18,314 bases of DNA from CAZGSN01 sp964371655 (GCA_964371655.1 CAYJOD010000112.1:1-18314), one strand, 5' to 3'. Numbered from the stretch's first letter, positions 1-7,241 are shown. Notes: a model not told the origin generated them from the sequence alone. Numbers and translations: made by a program.

Positions 1-79
1 CCTCACCCTAACCCTCTCCCAGAGGGCGAGGGGAGCTTGCCTTCCTCCCTCTCCCCCTGGGAGAGGGCCGGGGTGAGGG
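1..79. repeat. REP-like palindromic element, copy 1
   Basis: The left arm (1-20) begins CCTCACCCTAACCCTCTCCC. The right arm (59-79) is nearly its reverse complement, GGGAGAGGG followed by GGGGTGAGGG. Between them is another G-rich and C-rich pair, so a long imperfect hairpin can form. The same 20-base arm, followed by a similar GGGCGAGGGGAGCT block, occurs in the minus strand at about 12752-12800 inside the start of an outer-membrane protein gene. That makes it a dispersed element. The left edge may be cut by the window. Confidence 0.8.
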
Positions 80-136
80 TGATCCGCGCGGTTTCGGAAG
101 CCGCAGTTCTTCTGCGAACTTCCAAGACCCCCTACT

Positions 137-217
137 AGGGACAAAGGGGCAGAGAGAAGAGCTGCGGATGGTGGGTCTTCCCTTTGTCCCTGAACCCCCT
201 GCCCCTTGGTCCCTTTG
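137..217. repeat. Hairpin repeat downstream of cysK, family shared with 18078-18141
   Basis: AGGGACAAAGGG (137-148) pairs perfectly with CCCTTTGTCCCT (180-191). A third, partial copy (GGTCCCTTTGT) follows at about 208-217. The AGGGA/CAAAGGGGCAGAG wording matches the hairpin at the far end of the window. It lies just past the stop codon of the minus-strand cysteine synthase gene, so it may act as a transcript end, though there is no clear T-tract. Confidence 0.7.
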
Positions 218-237
218 TGCAATTTCCGAGACATACG

Positions 238-1170
238 TTAGATGCCGTCGCCGTTGAAGGTTGGCGTTGTCAGATAGCGCTGGCCGCTGTCGCAGAGGAT
301 CGTGACGACAATCTTTCCGGGCCCAAGCGCGCGCGCGACTTGTACCGCCGCGAACGTATTCGCCCCGGACGAGATGCCGGCGAGGATGCCCTCTTCGCGC
401 GCCAGCCGCCGCGTAAACTGCGCCGCATCTTCGTCGTCGACCTGGATCACTTCGTCATAGACTGACGCGTCGAGGTTCTCCGGAACGAACCCGGCTCCAA
501 TGCCTTGAATCGCGTGCTGGCCGGGGGCGCCGCCGGAGAGCACCGCCGATGCCGTCGGCTCCACCGCATAGATGCGAATGCTCGGCATGTGCTCACGCAG
601 CACCTGACCGACCCCGGTGATGGTTCCCCCGGTACCGACGCCGGCGACGAAGGCGTCGATGCGCTCGAAGTCGCGCAGGAGCTCTTGTGCCGTCGTGTCC
701 CGATGCGTGCGCGGGTTGGCGGGATTGCGGAACTGTTGCGGCATGAACGCGCGTGGATTCTGGGTCGCTAGTTCCTCAGCCTTGCGCACCGCCGCGTGCA
801 TTCCATTCGAGTCCTCGGTCAACACCACCTCGGCGCCATACGCTGCCAGCAGGCTGCGGCGTTCCTCACTCATCGTGTCGGGCATGGTCAGGGTCAGGCG
901 ATAACCTTTCACGGCAGCGACCAGTGCCAGCCCGATCCCGGTGTTGCCGCTGGTTGGCTCGATGATGGTGTCGCCTGGATGCAGCCGCCCCTCACGTTCG
1001 GCCGCTTCGATCATTCCCAGACAAATGCGATCCTTGACACTGCCGCCCGGATTCAACGACTCGAGCTTACCCCAGATCTCGGCGCCACCGGCTTCGGCAA
1101 CACGGTTGAGCCGCACCGCCGGCGTATTGCCGATCAGATCGAGGCACGAGCAAGCAGCGCGGATCGTCAT
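238..1170 (-). CDS. cysK: Cysteine synthase (O-acetylserine sulfhydrylase)
   Basis: This PLP enzyme makes L-cysteine from O-acetylserine and sulfide in the cytoplasm, the last step of cysteine synthesis. The 310 residues carry the family landmarks. IGNTP is at 13-17. NPGGSVKDR at 40-48 holds the PLP lysine K46. The EPTSGNTG substrate loop is at 71-78. A GVGTGGTITG phosphate-binding loop lies mid-protein, and GISSGAN lies near the C-terminus. The ATG at 1170 was chosen because AAGGTG lies about 8 bases upstream; a TTG 27 bases earlier keeps the frame open but has no such support. The gene stands alone, with hairpin repeats on both sides. The length and full motif set point to CysK/CysM rather than cystathionine beta-synthase, which would carry CBS domains. 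CysM cannot be excluded from motifs alone. Confidence 0.93.
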   Translation of the reverse strand: MTIRAACSCLDLIGNTPAVRLNRVAEAGGAEIWGKLESLNPGGSVKDRICLGMIEAAEREGRLHPGDTIIEPTSGNTGIGLALVAAVKGYRLTLTMPDTMSEERRSLLAAYGAEVVLTEDSNGMHAAVRKAEELATQNPRAFMPQQFRNPANPRTHRDTTAQELLRDFERIDAFVAGVGTGGTITGVGQVLREHMPSIRIYAVEPTASAVLSGGAPGQHAIQGIGAGFVPENLDASVYDEVIQVDDEDAAQFTRRLAREEGILAGISSGANTFAAVQVARALGPGKIVVTILCDSGQRYLTTPTFNGDGI

Positions 1171-1295
1171 GAGTCTTGCACCTTGTGAGGAGTGCAATCA
1201 CCATATCGGGCGCTATCCACCATTTCAACGCGACCTGTGATGACGGGCATTCGGAGGACGTGTGAGTCTTTGACCGTAGCCGCGCTCGCTAGAGC

Positions 1296-1415
1296 GTCTC
1301 AAGACCTCGGCAAGGTGGTACAGGCCAAAGGCCTATACCACCAAGAACCCAATCCCAGTGCAGAAGGCTTTGGTGGTATAGGCTTCCAGCCTGTACCACC
1401 AAAGGGTTTTGAGAC
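1296..1415. repeat. 120-bp nested palindromic element
   Basis: The outer arms GTCTCAAGACC (1296-1306) and GGTTTTGAGAC (1405-1415) are complementary with one mismatch. Inside are two 29-base hairpins, each with 13-base arms and a 3-base loop (1314-1342 and 1372-1400), built on GGTGGTAnAGGC/GCCTnTACCACC and separated by 29 bases. The second hairpin resembles the reverse complement of the first, so the whole element is symmetrical. It fills most of the 269-bp gap between cysK and the glycosyltransferase. Confidence 0.85.
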
Positions 1416-1439
1416 AACCTCGCCAGAGCGTGGCATCGG

Positions 1440-2426
1440 ATGGATTCAAAGCATCGATCTGCTGACGAACAGCGACCGCCACGGCCTTGGCGGCCGCGGC
1501 TACGTTCCAACGCCCTGGTTATCTTTCCCGGCGCCCTTGGCGATTTCGTCTGCTTCCTGCCGACGTTGCTGGCCCTACGCGAGCTCCACGAAGGTGTCAC
1601 CGTGGTTGCGAACCCGAGCCTCCTCGACTCGCTGGCACTTCCGCGATTGCGAGCGCTCTCGATCGATCGGCGCGAGATCGCCGACCTCTTTGGCGCTGGC
1701 GAGCTGGCGCCTGCCACGTGCACGCTGCTGGGTGGCCATGCCCGGACCTACACATGGAGCGGGTGGGGCAACGAGACCTTTGTTGCACGTCTGGCGATGG
1801 CAACCGGCGGGACAGTGCAGCGGTTCCAGTTTCGCGGAATGCGAAGTGGCGAGCATGCCGTCGATTACTACGCTCGCTGTGTCGGTGTGATCGCGGCGCC
1901 GATCGAACGCCGCGTGTGGAGAACGGACGAGAAGTGGCTGGCGGTTTTGCGCGCCAAGTATGAGCTCGCGGGTCGATCGTACCTCGTGGTTCACCCGGGC
2001 AGTGGTGGGGTCGCAAAGAATTGGACGGGCTTCACGGCACTCGTCGAGTGCTGGAAGCAGCTCCAGGATGATGCGATCGTAGTCGTTTGCGGCCCAGCTG
2101 AATTGGAACGTGGCGGCGTGCTACCCGCCGGACTGGTAGTCGAGACGCCCACGTTGCCGCAGCTTGCGGCCTTGCTGTGTGGCGCCAGGCTCTACGTCGG
2201 CAACGATTCAGGAGTCAGTCACCTCGCCGCGGCAGTGGGTGCCCGCGGAGTGGTCTTGTTTGGGGCGAGCGATCCGCTCACCTGGGCGCCGCGCGGCGGC
2301 GGCTTGAAGGTTGTGCATGCCACCAGCACCTGTCTCACCTGCTGCGTTGAGACGTTCTGCACGCATCGATTGCCGGTCGAAACGGTTGTTGAAGCGCTTG
2401 CGTTGCGACGGCTCGCTGCAGACTGA
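1440..2426 (+). CDS. Glycosyltransferase family 9 (heptosyltransferase-like)
   Basis: GT9 enzymes are GT-B-fold transferases that add ADP-heptose or similar sugars to lipopolysaccharide core or other surface glycans at the inner face of the cytoplasmic membrane. The N-terminal Rossmann half has VIFPGALGDFVCFLP at about 27-41, the GT9 glycine-rich start. The C-terminal half has VVHPGSGGVAKNW at about 181-195 and YVGNDSGVSHLAAAVG at about 252-267, the nucleotide-sugar signature. A cysteine-rich tail (CLTCC plus a later C) also matches GT9. At 328 residues the length fits. The first 25 residues are basic and lack a match to the family. The ribosome binding site at ATG 1440 is weak, so the true start is uncertain. 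No LPS genes lie nearby, so the substrate cannot be named. Confidence 0.9.
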   Translation: MDSKHRSADEQRPPRPWRPRLRSNALVIFPGALGDFVCFLPTLLALRELHEGVTVVANPSLLDSLALPRLRALSIDRREIADLFGAGELAPATCTLLGGHARTYTWSGWGNETFVARLAMATGGTVQRFQFRGMRSGEHAVDYYARCVGVIAAPIERRVWRTDEKWLAVLRAKYELAGRSYLVVHPGSGGVAKNWTGFTALVECWKQLQDDAIVVVCGPAELERGGVLPAGLVVETPTLPQLAALLCGARLYVGNDSGVSHLAAAVGARGVVLFGASDPLTWAPRGGGLKVVHATSTCLTCCVETFCTHRLPVETVVEALALRRLAAD

Positions 2427-2432
2427 GCGGGA

Positions 2433-2503
2433 CTTCAGGCCTCAGACTTCCGGCTTCAGGATTTCGATCGCGCCCGCGGCCTGCAGCCCGAAGCCTGAAG
2501 CCG
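2433..2503. repeat. Hairpin repeat between convergent genes
   Basis: GGCTTCAGG (2452-2460) pairs exactly with CCTGAAGCC (2494-2502). CTTCAGGC (2433-2440) can also pair with the right arm, so alternative hairpins are possible. The element fills the 88-bp gap between the plus-strand glycosyltransferase and the minus-strand radical SAM gene, where a two-way terminator would be expected. It has no T-run, so any terminator role is inferred from position only. Confidence 0.6.
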
Positions 2504-2514
2504 ACGAGAGAGCC

Positions 2515-3588
2515 CTAGATCAATGCCAGCTGCTCCCCCGACTGCGGCGGGCGCCGGAAGGCCTCGGCGTTGAGGGCAGGCAGCGGCCGATCGAGGTCGA
2601 GCTTGCGCGCGCTGGAACGGAACAAGGTCTCCAGATGCTGCGCGTAAACGCCGCCACCGCGCATGCGCGCGCCGAAGCGTGTGTCGCTGAGCTTGCCGTC
2701 GCGGCATTCGCGGATGCGGTTGATGACGCGATGCTTGCGGTCGGGAAAGTTGGCGTCGATCCAAGCTTCGAACAGCGTGTCCACGGGGCTCGGTAGGCGC
2801 ACCAGGGTCCACGCGGCGGAGCGCGCGCCGGCTGCTGCCGCGGCCGCGAGGATCTTTGGGATCTCTTCGTCATTCAGCCCCGGAATCACCGGTGCGACCA
2901 TGACCCCGACGGCAACCCCGGCGGCGGCGAGCCGGCGCACCGCGTCCAGGCGGCGCTGCGGGTTTGCGGCACGCGGCTCCAGGCGACGCGACAGCTCCGG
3001 ATCGATGCTGGTGATCGAGATCAAGACGTGCACGGCATCGTGGGCGGCGAGAGTGCCGAGGAGGTCGATGTCCCGAATCACGAGAGCGCTCTTGGTGATG
3101 ATGCTGACGGGATTACGAAACTCAGCAAACACTTCCAGGCAACGGCGCGTCAGCTGCAGTTGGCGTTCGACCGGCTGGTAGCAGTCGGTGTTCCCCGACA
3201 ACGCCACCAACTCGGGCTTCCAGCGCTGCGACAGGAAGGTGCGCCGCAGCAGCTCCGGGGCGTCGTGCTTCACCAGGATACGGCTCTCGAAGTCGAGGCC
3301 GGCGCTGAAGCCGAGATACTCGTGCGACGGCCGCGCGTAACAGTAGATGCATCCGTGCTCGCAGCCGCGGTAGGGATTGAGGCTGTAGCGAAAGCCGAGA
3401 TCCGGGCTCTCGTTCTCCGCCAGGATCGTCTTGCTCGCGTCGCGGAAGAAGAGTGTTTCGATCTGGCGCGGTGCCAACCCGTCGGCCTCGTCTTCATCGA
3501 TGCCGATCGGGTCGATGTGGATACGCTCGTAGCGGTTCTCGGGGTTGTCCGTCGCGCCGCGTCCGGAGAGTGGATGACGATGATCCAT
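2515..3588 (-). CDS. PA0069-family radical SAM protein
   Basis: The 357-residue protein has a CxxxCxxC cluster, C76, C80 and C83 in the context RGCEHGCIYCYARP, which binds the [4Fe-4S] cluster that cleaves S-adenosylmethionine. The N-terminal SGRGATDNPENRYE stretch, the aromatic and charged YARPSHEYLG after the cluster, and the later SGNTDCYQPVE, ITKSAL and APVIPGLND motifs match the PA0069/Rv2578c family, which is related to spore photoproduct lyase. The reaction of this family is not established as far as I know. The ATG at 3588 was preferred over a GTG at 3609 because AAAAGG lies just upstream and the PA0069-like sequence begins there. The gene stands alone, converging on the glycosyltransferase. 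Confidence 0.88.
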   Translation of the reverse strand: MDHRHPLSGRGATDNPENRYERIHIDPIGIDEDEADGLAPRQIETLFFRDASKTILAENESPDLGFRYSLNPYRGCEHGCIYCYARPSHEYLGFSAGLDFESRILVKHDAPELLRRTFLSQRWKPELVALSGNTDCYQPVERQLQLTRRCLEVFAEFRNPVSIITKSALVIRDIDLLGTLAAHDAVHVLISITSIDPELSRRLEPRAANPQRRLDAVRRLAAAGVAVGVMVAPVIPGLNDEEIPKILAAAAAAGARSAAWTLVRLPSPVDTLFEAWIDANFPDRKHRVINRIRECRDGKLSDTRFGARMRGGGVYAQHLETLFRSSARKLDLDRPLPALNAEAFRRPPQSGEQLALI

Positions 3589-3927
3589 TTTCGCCTTTTC
3601 TTCTCTCACCGGCGGGCCGGCATTTCAAGACGGAAGGCGATGGTGACGAATCGGGAAGACGCTCGAACGACGTCGTGCCGCATAGATCCGAGCTGAACTC
3701 GGAGACCGAGATGGACGTTGCCAGGCCAAAGGTCGAGTTCGCCCGCGTCGCGAAATCGACGTGCATCTCCCACACCTCGAGTTGATCCGATCCGGGAACC
3801 GCGGATAGTCCGTATTCGCTGCGAGGTTGACGTAAGAAATATCAGACCTTCGACCTAGGACGTCCTGGAACTGCGCCTGAGTTGCGTAGGTTATGCTCCT
3901 ACGTCCCCGCCGGCCCCGACACGGCCG
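3589..3927. other. Gap without a recognised gene
   Basis: A 94-codon minus-strand frame (3494-3775) crosses the radical SAM start region but matches no family I know and has no good ribosome binding site. I see only short palindromes: CCGAG/CTCGG (3688-3702), AGGACGTCCT (3857-3866), and GTAGG/CCTAC around a 7-base loop (3886-3902). The last lies 26 bases past the stop of the minus-strand toxin gene and might end its transcript. Confidence 0.5.
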
Positions 3928-4362
3928 CTAAACGTCGCCGTTCGCTTGCTCCATCAGATCGATCACTTCCATCGCTCCGCAGAACAGCCGGAAATGACTC
4001 GCGTTCCGCGTGACGACGCGCTTCGCCTTGCCGGCTCGAGCGGCCAGGCAATGCACAGCATCGTAGACAATGGCTCCGGCGAGGCCCTGCCTGGCGACCT
4101 CCGTCAGCGCCGCAAAGTACACGGGCCGGGAAATCTCTGTGATGCGAACTGCCGCCTCCAAGCCAGCGACCAACTGACGGGCGGCACGGGGAGGAATCGG
4201 CAACTTGAGCGTCGTGAGCGTGCGGTAGGTTTCAGCCAGAGCATGCGTAGAGGTAAAGGCCTGGCCCGCCGCCTCGGCGAGCACGGTTTCAGCTGCCTTG
4301 TTGAAACGCGATTGCGCGTAGAGGAGCGACACCAGAACCGTGGAGTCCAGGTAGGTCCTCAT
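3928..4362 (-). CDS. vapC: PIN-domain toxin, VapC-like
   Basis: The 144-residue protein has the acidic residues of a PIN nuclease: D6 in YLDSTVLV, E44 in THALAETY, D101 in YDAVHCLAAR, and N120 in VVTRNASHF near the fourth position. PIN toxins are Mg/Mn-dependent ribonucleases that cut tRNA or rRNA and stop translation until the antitoxin binds them. The start is the ATG at 4360-4362, whose ATGA overlaps the stop of the upstream antitoxin by 4 bases. This points to coupled translation, and there is no strong ribosome binding site of its own. The frame stays open to 4521, but that extension only reads through the antitoxin gene. The RNA target cannot be deduced. Confidence 0.85.
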   Translation of the reverse strand: MRTYLDSTVLVSLLYAQSRFNKAAETVLAEAAGQAFTSTHALAETYRTLTTLKLPIPPRAARQLVAGLEAAVRITEISRPVYFAALTEVARQGLAGAIVYDAVHCLAARAGKAKRVVTRNASHFRLFCGAMEVIDLMEQANGDV

Positions 4363-4622
4363 TCCCGTGCGCGGTCGTCTTCCGCCCGGTGACGGGCGAC
4401 GGCGTCCGCCGGCTCCTCGCCAACATCGCCGCTCCAAACACGAAGGCCGTTCTTGCCGCGGACGATTCGCCCGCGCGAATACCTCATCCCATGCGGCGCA
4501 TGCGGAACGCGCACAAGCCACTCCCGACCCGGCACCAGGGTGTCGATCACGACGGGCGCGCGTGGCGGTAGGTCGGCGGGAAAGGTTACCCGCCGCCGAT
4601 CGTCGCTGTTGGTGGCAGTCAT
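4359..4622 (-). CDS. Probable antitoxin of the PIN toxin, AbrB/VapB-like
   Basis: This 87-residue basic and acidic protein lies directly upstream of the PIN toxin and overlaps it by ATGA, the usual order of a toxin-antitoxin operon. The RRRVTFPADLPP stretch at about 9-20 resembles the start of an AbrB/SpoVT swapped-hairpin DNA-binding fold, where a similar R-V-T-L/F-P pattern is common. The C-terminal half is highly charged, as expected of a flexible toxin-binding tail. The ATG at 4622 was chosen over a TTG at 4673. A 15-bp palindrome sits 2 bases upstream of it. The antitoxin role rests mainly on position, because the family match is weak. Confidence 0.65.
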   Translation of the reverse strand: MTATNSDDRRRVTFPADLPPRAPVVIDTLVPGREWLVRVPHAPHGMRYSRGRIVRGKNGLRVWSGDVGEEPADAVARHRAEDDRARE

Positions 4623-4624
4623 GC

Positions 4625-4639
4625 CGGGGTAATACCCCG
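4625..4639. promoter_or_regulatory. Palindrome at the antitoxin start, possible autoregulatory operator
   Basis: CGGGGTA and TACCCCG are perfect 7-base arms around a single A, ending 2 bases upstream of the antitoxin ATG. Toxin-antitoxin pairs usually repress their own promoter through the antitoxin's DNA-binding domain, so a symmetric site here is well placed to be the operator. No clear -35/-10 pair could be assigned around it. Confidence 0.45.
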
Positions 4640-5255
4640 CAGCCGCTTTCGCATCAAGCCGGATTCTCGCCAAGCTCCAATGGAAGACGGAAAATATTGG
4701 GGAACTACACGCGAGGTTCGCATTTGCAGCGCAGCGCGCTTGATACCTTCAGGACCACAAACCGGAATCTACAAACCGTCAACGCGCCGCCTTGATCCGG
4801 AAAAGAACAGTTGAACCGCGGATGAACGCGGATGGACACAGATGAAGCAAGAGGAGCTTGGGGAAATTGCTGATTGGTCCCTCGGTGTCTCCATTTCGAT
4901 ACCTGCGTACGCGAGCCGAAGTACCGGCAATCCGCGTGAATCCGTGTCCATCCGCGGTTCCAATTGATGTTTTCGGGTTGATTGGTTAGCGGCCGGTGTC
5001 TTCTGTCAGATCGAGGAATCGCTACAAGTGCTCCTCGTTGTCCTGCACCAAACCCGTCGCATGAGCGGAGGCGCAGATCGAAGGACCATTCTTCAGTTGA
5101 TAGATGCCTAGCCTGGATTCCCACGGCGGCCAATTGAACTGACAAAGGTCGTCGAACCAAACCGCTGCGCGGTAAGTCGCGACCGCGTGACCTCACCGCT
5201 CAAATTCATCTGATCCGTTTCGATAAGGCCTCGGTGTGAGTTCGCCGGCGATAAG
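4640..5255. other. Gene-poor gap
   Basis: Open frames here (for example minus 4705-5196) have no recognisable protein and run through a repeat element, so I treat the stretch as non-coding. Apart from the inverted repeat at 4811-4966 I see no RNA gene, promoter or conserved motif. Confidence 0.55.
4811..4966. repeat. Inverted repeat pair of the GAACCGCGGATGAACGCGG type
   Basis: The left arm starts TTGAACCGCGGATG at 4811 and continues with a second GCGGATGGACAC. The right arm (4931-4966) contains TCCGCGTGAATCCGTGTCC followed by ATCCGCGGTTCCAATTG. The arms are reverse complements over about 25 bases with small gaps, around a unique centre of about 85 bases. From memory, this wording is a common intergenic repeat in environmental genomes. 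Confidence 0.75.
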
Positions 5256-5621
5256 GTGCGCCCTGCGGTAAATTATTTCACCCCGCCGCGCCACCACCAT
5301 GCCCAGCGCGCCCTTGAAGCGCCGGACATGTCGGAACGCGGCGCGGCCTGTTCCGCACTGGGCAAGATGCACTCCGAGTTCGGCCGCATCCTCCCGACGC
5401 GAGACCTCGACGGCACGGTGCCGTATCTCGATCCCCTCGAACCGATTCCACGCCAGCACATCGAGAAGGCAGCAGCAAAGGCCGGCATCCGTCCCGACGA
5501 CATCGACGCCCAAGTCATCTCGCTCTCGGCCCACTTGGGGTGGGGCGTCACGGTCGGAGCGAAAAAGAAGGCGGTGAAGAAGACCGCCCGACAGAAGCCT
5601 GGCGGTATGCGGCGCAACTGA
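5256..5621 (+). CDS. Hypothetical small protein with lysine-rich tail (doubtful)
   Basis: I do not recognise this protein. From GTG 5256 (GATAAG just before it) the frame gives 121 residues; an internal ATG at 5328 would give 97. The middle (RDLDGTVPYLDPLEPIPRQH, then EKAAAKAGIRPDDIDAQVIS) reads like genuine helix-forming protein. The C-terminus, KKKAVKKTARQK, is strongly basic, like histone-type or nucleic-acid-binding tails. Competing frames on the minus strand (5193-5642, 5273-5617) look less protein-like. A further plus-strand frame ending at 5737 overlaps it, so a decayed longer gene with a frameshift is possible. Confidence 0.35.
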   Translation: MRPAVNYFTPPRHHHAQRALEAPDMSERGAACSALGKMHSEFGRILPTRDLDGTVPYLDPLEPIPRQHIEKAAAKAGIRPDDIDAQVISLSAHLGWGVTVGAKKKAVKKTARQKPGGMRRN

Positions 5622-5884
5622 TGGGCGCCAAGTGGTCAACAAGAGGAGTGACTCTGGCGGAGGACGCCGGGAAGGAGAAGCAACCTTCTCTCGCCGCCAT
5701 CGGCGAAGCTCTCACGGAGTTGGCCTCTTCATCTTAGACTGCGTAAGAGTGCAGGGCGGGGATCCGGATGTCGCAGGGCGACGGGCGGGTTAGGCGCAAG
5801 CCATCTTCCCCGAGAGCTGGGGTTATGGACTTGGTTGGGAGTGCCGGCTGAGCCAGTGATGAATCGGCCAGATTCACGCGCCGC

Positions 5885-7024
5885 TCATCCAAGCCGCGGC
5901 TTCATGCGCCGTTGGATGAGTAGCAACATGATGAGGAACATGGCGCTGAGAGCCAGGAATGGTCCAAGCACATCGCCGAACTCACCACCGCGCGCGAAGA
6001 TACGGCGCATAGCGATCTGATACCAACGCAGCGGAAAGATGCCGCCGATCTGGCGAACGCCGTCGGGCATCAACTGGTAGGGGAACATGGTTCCGGACAG
6101 GACGAACGACGGCAGGATGAAGAACACGGTGATGAACACGGCTTGCGCCGAGGTCGTGGCGAGGGTGGAGACGAAGGCTCCGGCGGCGAGCGAGGCGAGC
6201 ACGAAAGGCAAGGTGACGACGTACAGAGTCACGACGCTGCCGGCGGGCCAGATTCCGAAGAAAACCCCCGCACACACGAGCGCGAACGTCGCTACTCCGT
6301 AGCTCACGCCGATGTAGGGCAGCAGCTTGCCGAGAACGATCTCCAGTGACCGTGTCGGCAGCGACAGCATCTGTTCGTAGGTACCACTCTCGCGCTCGCC
6401 CACCAGGCCGAGGCTCGATATCGATAGGCAGAAGTTGGTCAGGAGCATCCCCCCGATCACGGCCATGAAGAAGTCGCGATCGCGCAACGTCCGATTGAAC
6501 CAGAAGCGTTGCTGCAGGCTTACGGAGCCCGGGGCCGCCGCGACGGCGGGGAAGGGCGAACGTGGTTGTGGCTCGAGAGAGAACCCCGCCGCGACTTGGT
6601 TGATGTACGCCGCAACCCGCGCCGCTGCGAGCGGATCGCTGCCATCGACGAGCAACTGCACCTGCGAGCGGCCGCGCTCGTGATCGCGTCGCAGGCTGCT
6701 CGGCAGCACCAGAAACACCAGGGCGTTGCCGTGGCCCAGAAGCCCTTGTCCCTCTTCGTAGCTGGCGACGTGTGTCGGCTCCAGAAAGTAGCCGGTGGCG
6801 TGAATCTCTTCGACGAAGCGCCGCGACATCGCCGTCTGGCTACGATCCATCACCGCCCACGGTACGTTGGCGGGCTTGTTCGACAGAGCCTCGCCGAACA
6901 GCAACAGCATGGTCAGCGGCTGGACCACGATCATCGCGATCAAAGCGCGATCGTGACGTAACACCATCGTCTCCTTGTAGGCGACGGCGAGAATGTTCGA
7001 GAGCGAACGGCGAAAGGCGTTCAT
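5885..7024 (-). CDS. ABC-2 type permease, second subunit (YbhR/YbhS-like)
   Basis: This 379-residue inner-membrane subunit of an ABC-2 exporter has the usual plan: a basic N-terminus, one membrane segment at about 27-45 (ALIAMIVVQPLTMLLLFG), a large extracytoplasmic domain of about 140 residues, then five or six segments. The second membrane region has the SSLGLVGERESGTYEQMLSL motif that touches the ATPase in this family. The ATG at 7024 has GGAG 7-8 bases upstream; a GTG at 7045 is in frame but unsupported. It is the last gene of the cluster and is separated from the first permease by 217 bp filled with a hairpin repeat, unlike the tight junctions upstream. It pairs with the 7242-8375 permease to form the membrane channel. 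Confidence 0.9.
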   Translation of the reverse strand: MNAFRRSLSNILAVAYKETMVLRHDRALIAMIVVQPLTMLLLFGEALSNKPANVPWAVMDRSQTAMSRRFVEEIHATGYFLEPTHVASYEEGQGLLGHGNALVFLVLPSSLRRDHERGRSQVQLLVDGSDPLAAARVAAYINQVAAGFSLEPQPRSPFPAVAAAPGSVSLQQRFWFNRTLRDRDFFMAVIGGMLLTNFCLSISSLGLVGERESGTYEQMLSLPTRSLEIVLGKLLPYIGVSYGVATFALVCAGVFFGIWPAGSVVTLYVVTLPFVLASLAAGAFVSTLATTSAQAVFITVFFILPSFVLSGTMFPYQLMPDGVRQIGGIFPLRWYQIAMRRIFARGGEFGDVLGPFLALSAMFLIMLLLIQRRMKPRLG

Positions 7025-7033
7025 GATGTAACT

Positions 7034-7053
7034 CCGCGGCGGCACCGCCGCGG
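7034..7053 (-). promoter_or_regulatory. Hairpin overlapping the ribosome binding site of the second permease
   Basis: CCGCGGCGG and CCGCCGCGG are perfect 9-base arms around a 2-base loop. On the transcribed strand the 3' arm runs directly into the GGAG that serves ATG 7024, so the stem could hide the ribosome binding site. This might be GC-rich chance sequence. Confidence 0.35.
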
Positions 7054-7097
7054 CAACGCGGCCCCCATCTCAATCCGGGAGAGCCGGAGCCGAACCG

Positions 7098-7194
7098 GAA
7101 GAAATGGAAAACAGGAAACCGAAAACCGGAGATGGAAAACCGACAAATTGATCAGTTTCCAGTTCTCGGTTTCCTGTTTCCGGTTTTCCATTCC
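7098..7194. repeat. Purine-rich hairpin repeat between the two permease genes
   Basis: The left arm at about 7101-7140 (GAAATGGAAAAC, GGAAACCGAAAACC) is complementary with few mismatches to the right arm at about 7155-7194 (GGTTTCCTGTTTCCGGTTTTCC), with a loop of about 14 bases. It is the only large gap inside an otherwise tightly packed operon. A stem this long could lower expression of the distal permease or protect the upstream mRNA. Confidence 0.75.
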
Positions 7195-7241
7195 CTTTCC
7201 TTGCGCTCTGGCATCTCCTCCCTGCGGTTGGCGGCCTGTCG

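Noticed and set aside
1314..1400. Two 29-base repeats separated by a 29-base spacer, CRISPR-like spacing
   Set aside because: Each unit is itself a near-perfect hairpin, the second resembles the reverse complement of the first rather than a direct repeat, there are only two units, and they sit inside an outer inverted repeat. No cas gene is present.
1289..1723. Minus-strand frame across the nested palindrome
   Set aside because: Its translation comes from repeat sequence and the antisense of the glycosyltransferase.
3494..3775. 93-codon minus-strand frame upstream of and overlapping the radical SAM start
   Set aside because: It is low in recognisable structure, has no convincing ribosome binding site, and overlaps the first codons of a well-supported gene in another frame.
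4363..4521. N-terminal extension of the PIN toxin
   Set aside because: It only reads the antitoxin gene in another frame. The PIN domain begins right at the ATG that overlaps the antitoxin stop.
4705..5196. 163-codon minus-strand frame in the gene-poor zone
   Set aside because: It reads through both arms of an intergenic inverted repeat, and the translated repeat (SVSIRVHPRF-like) is a frequent spurious peptide.
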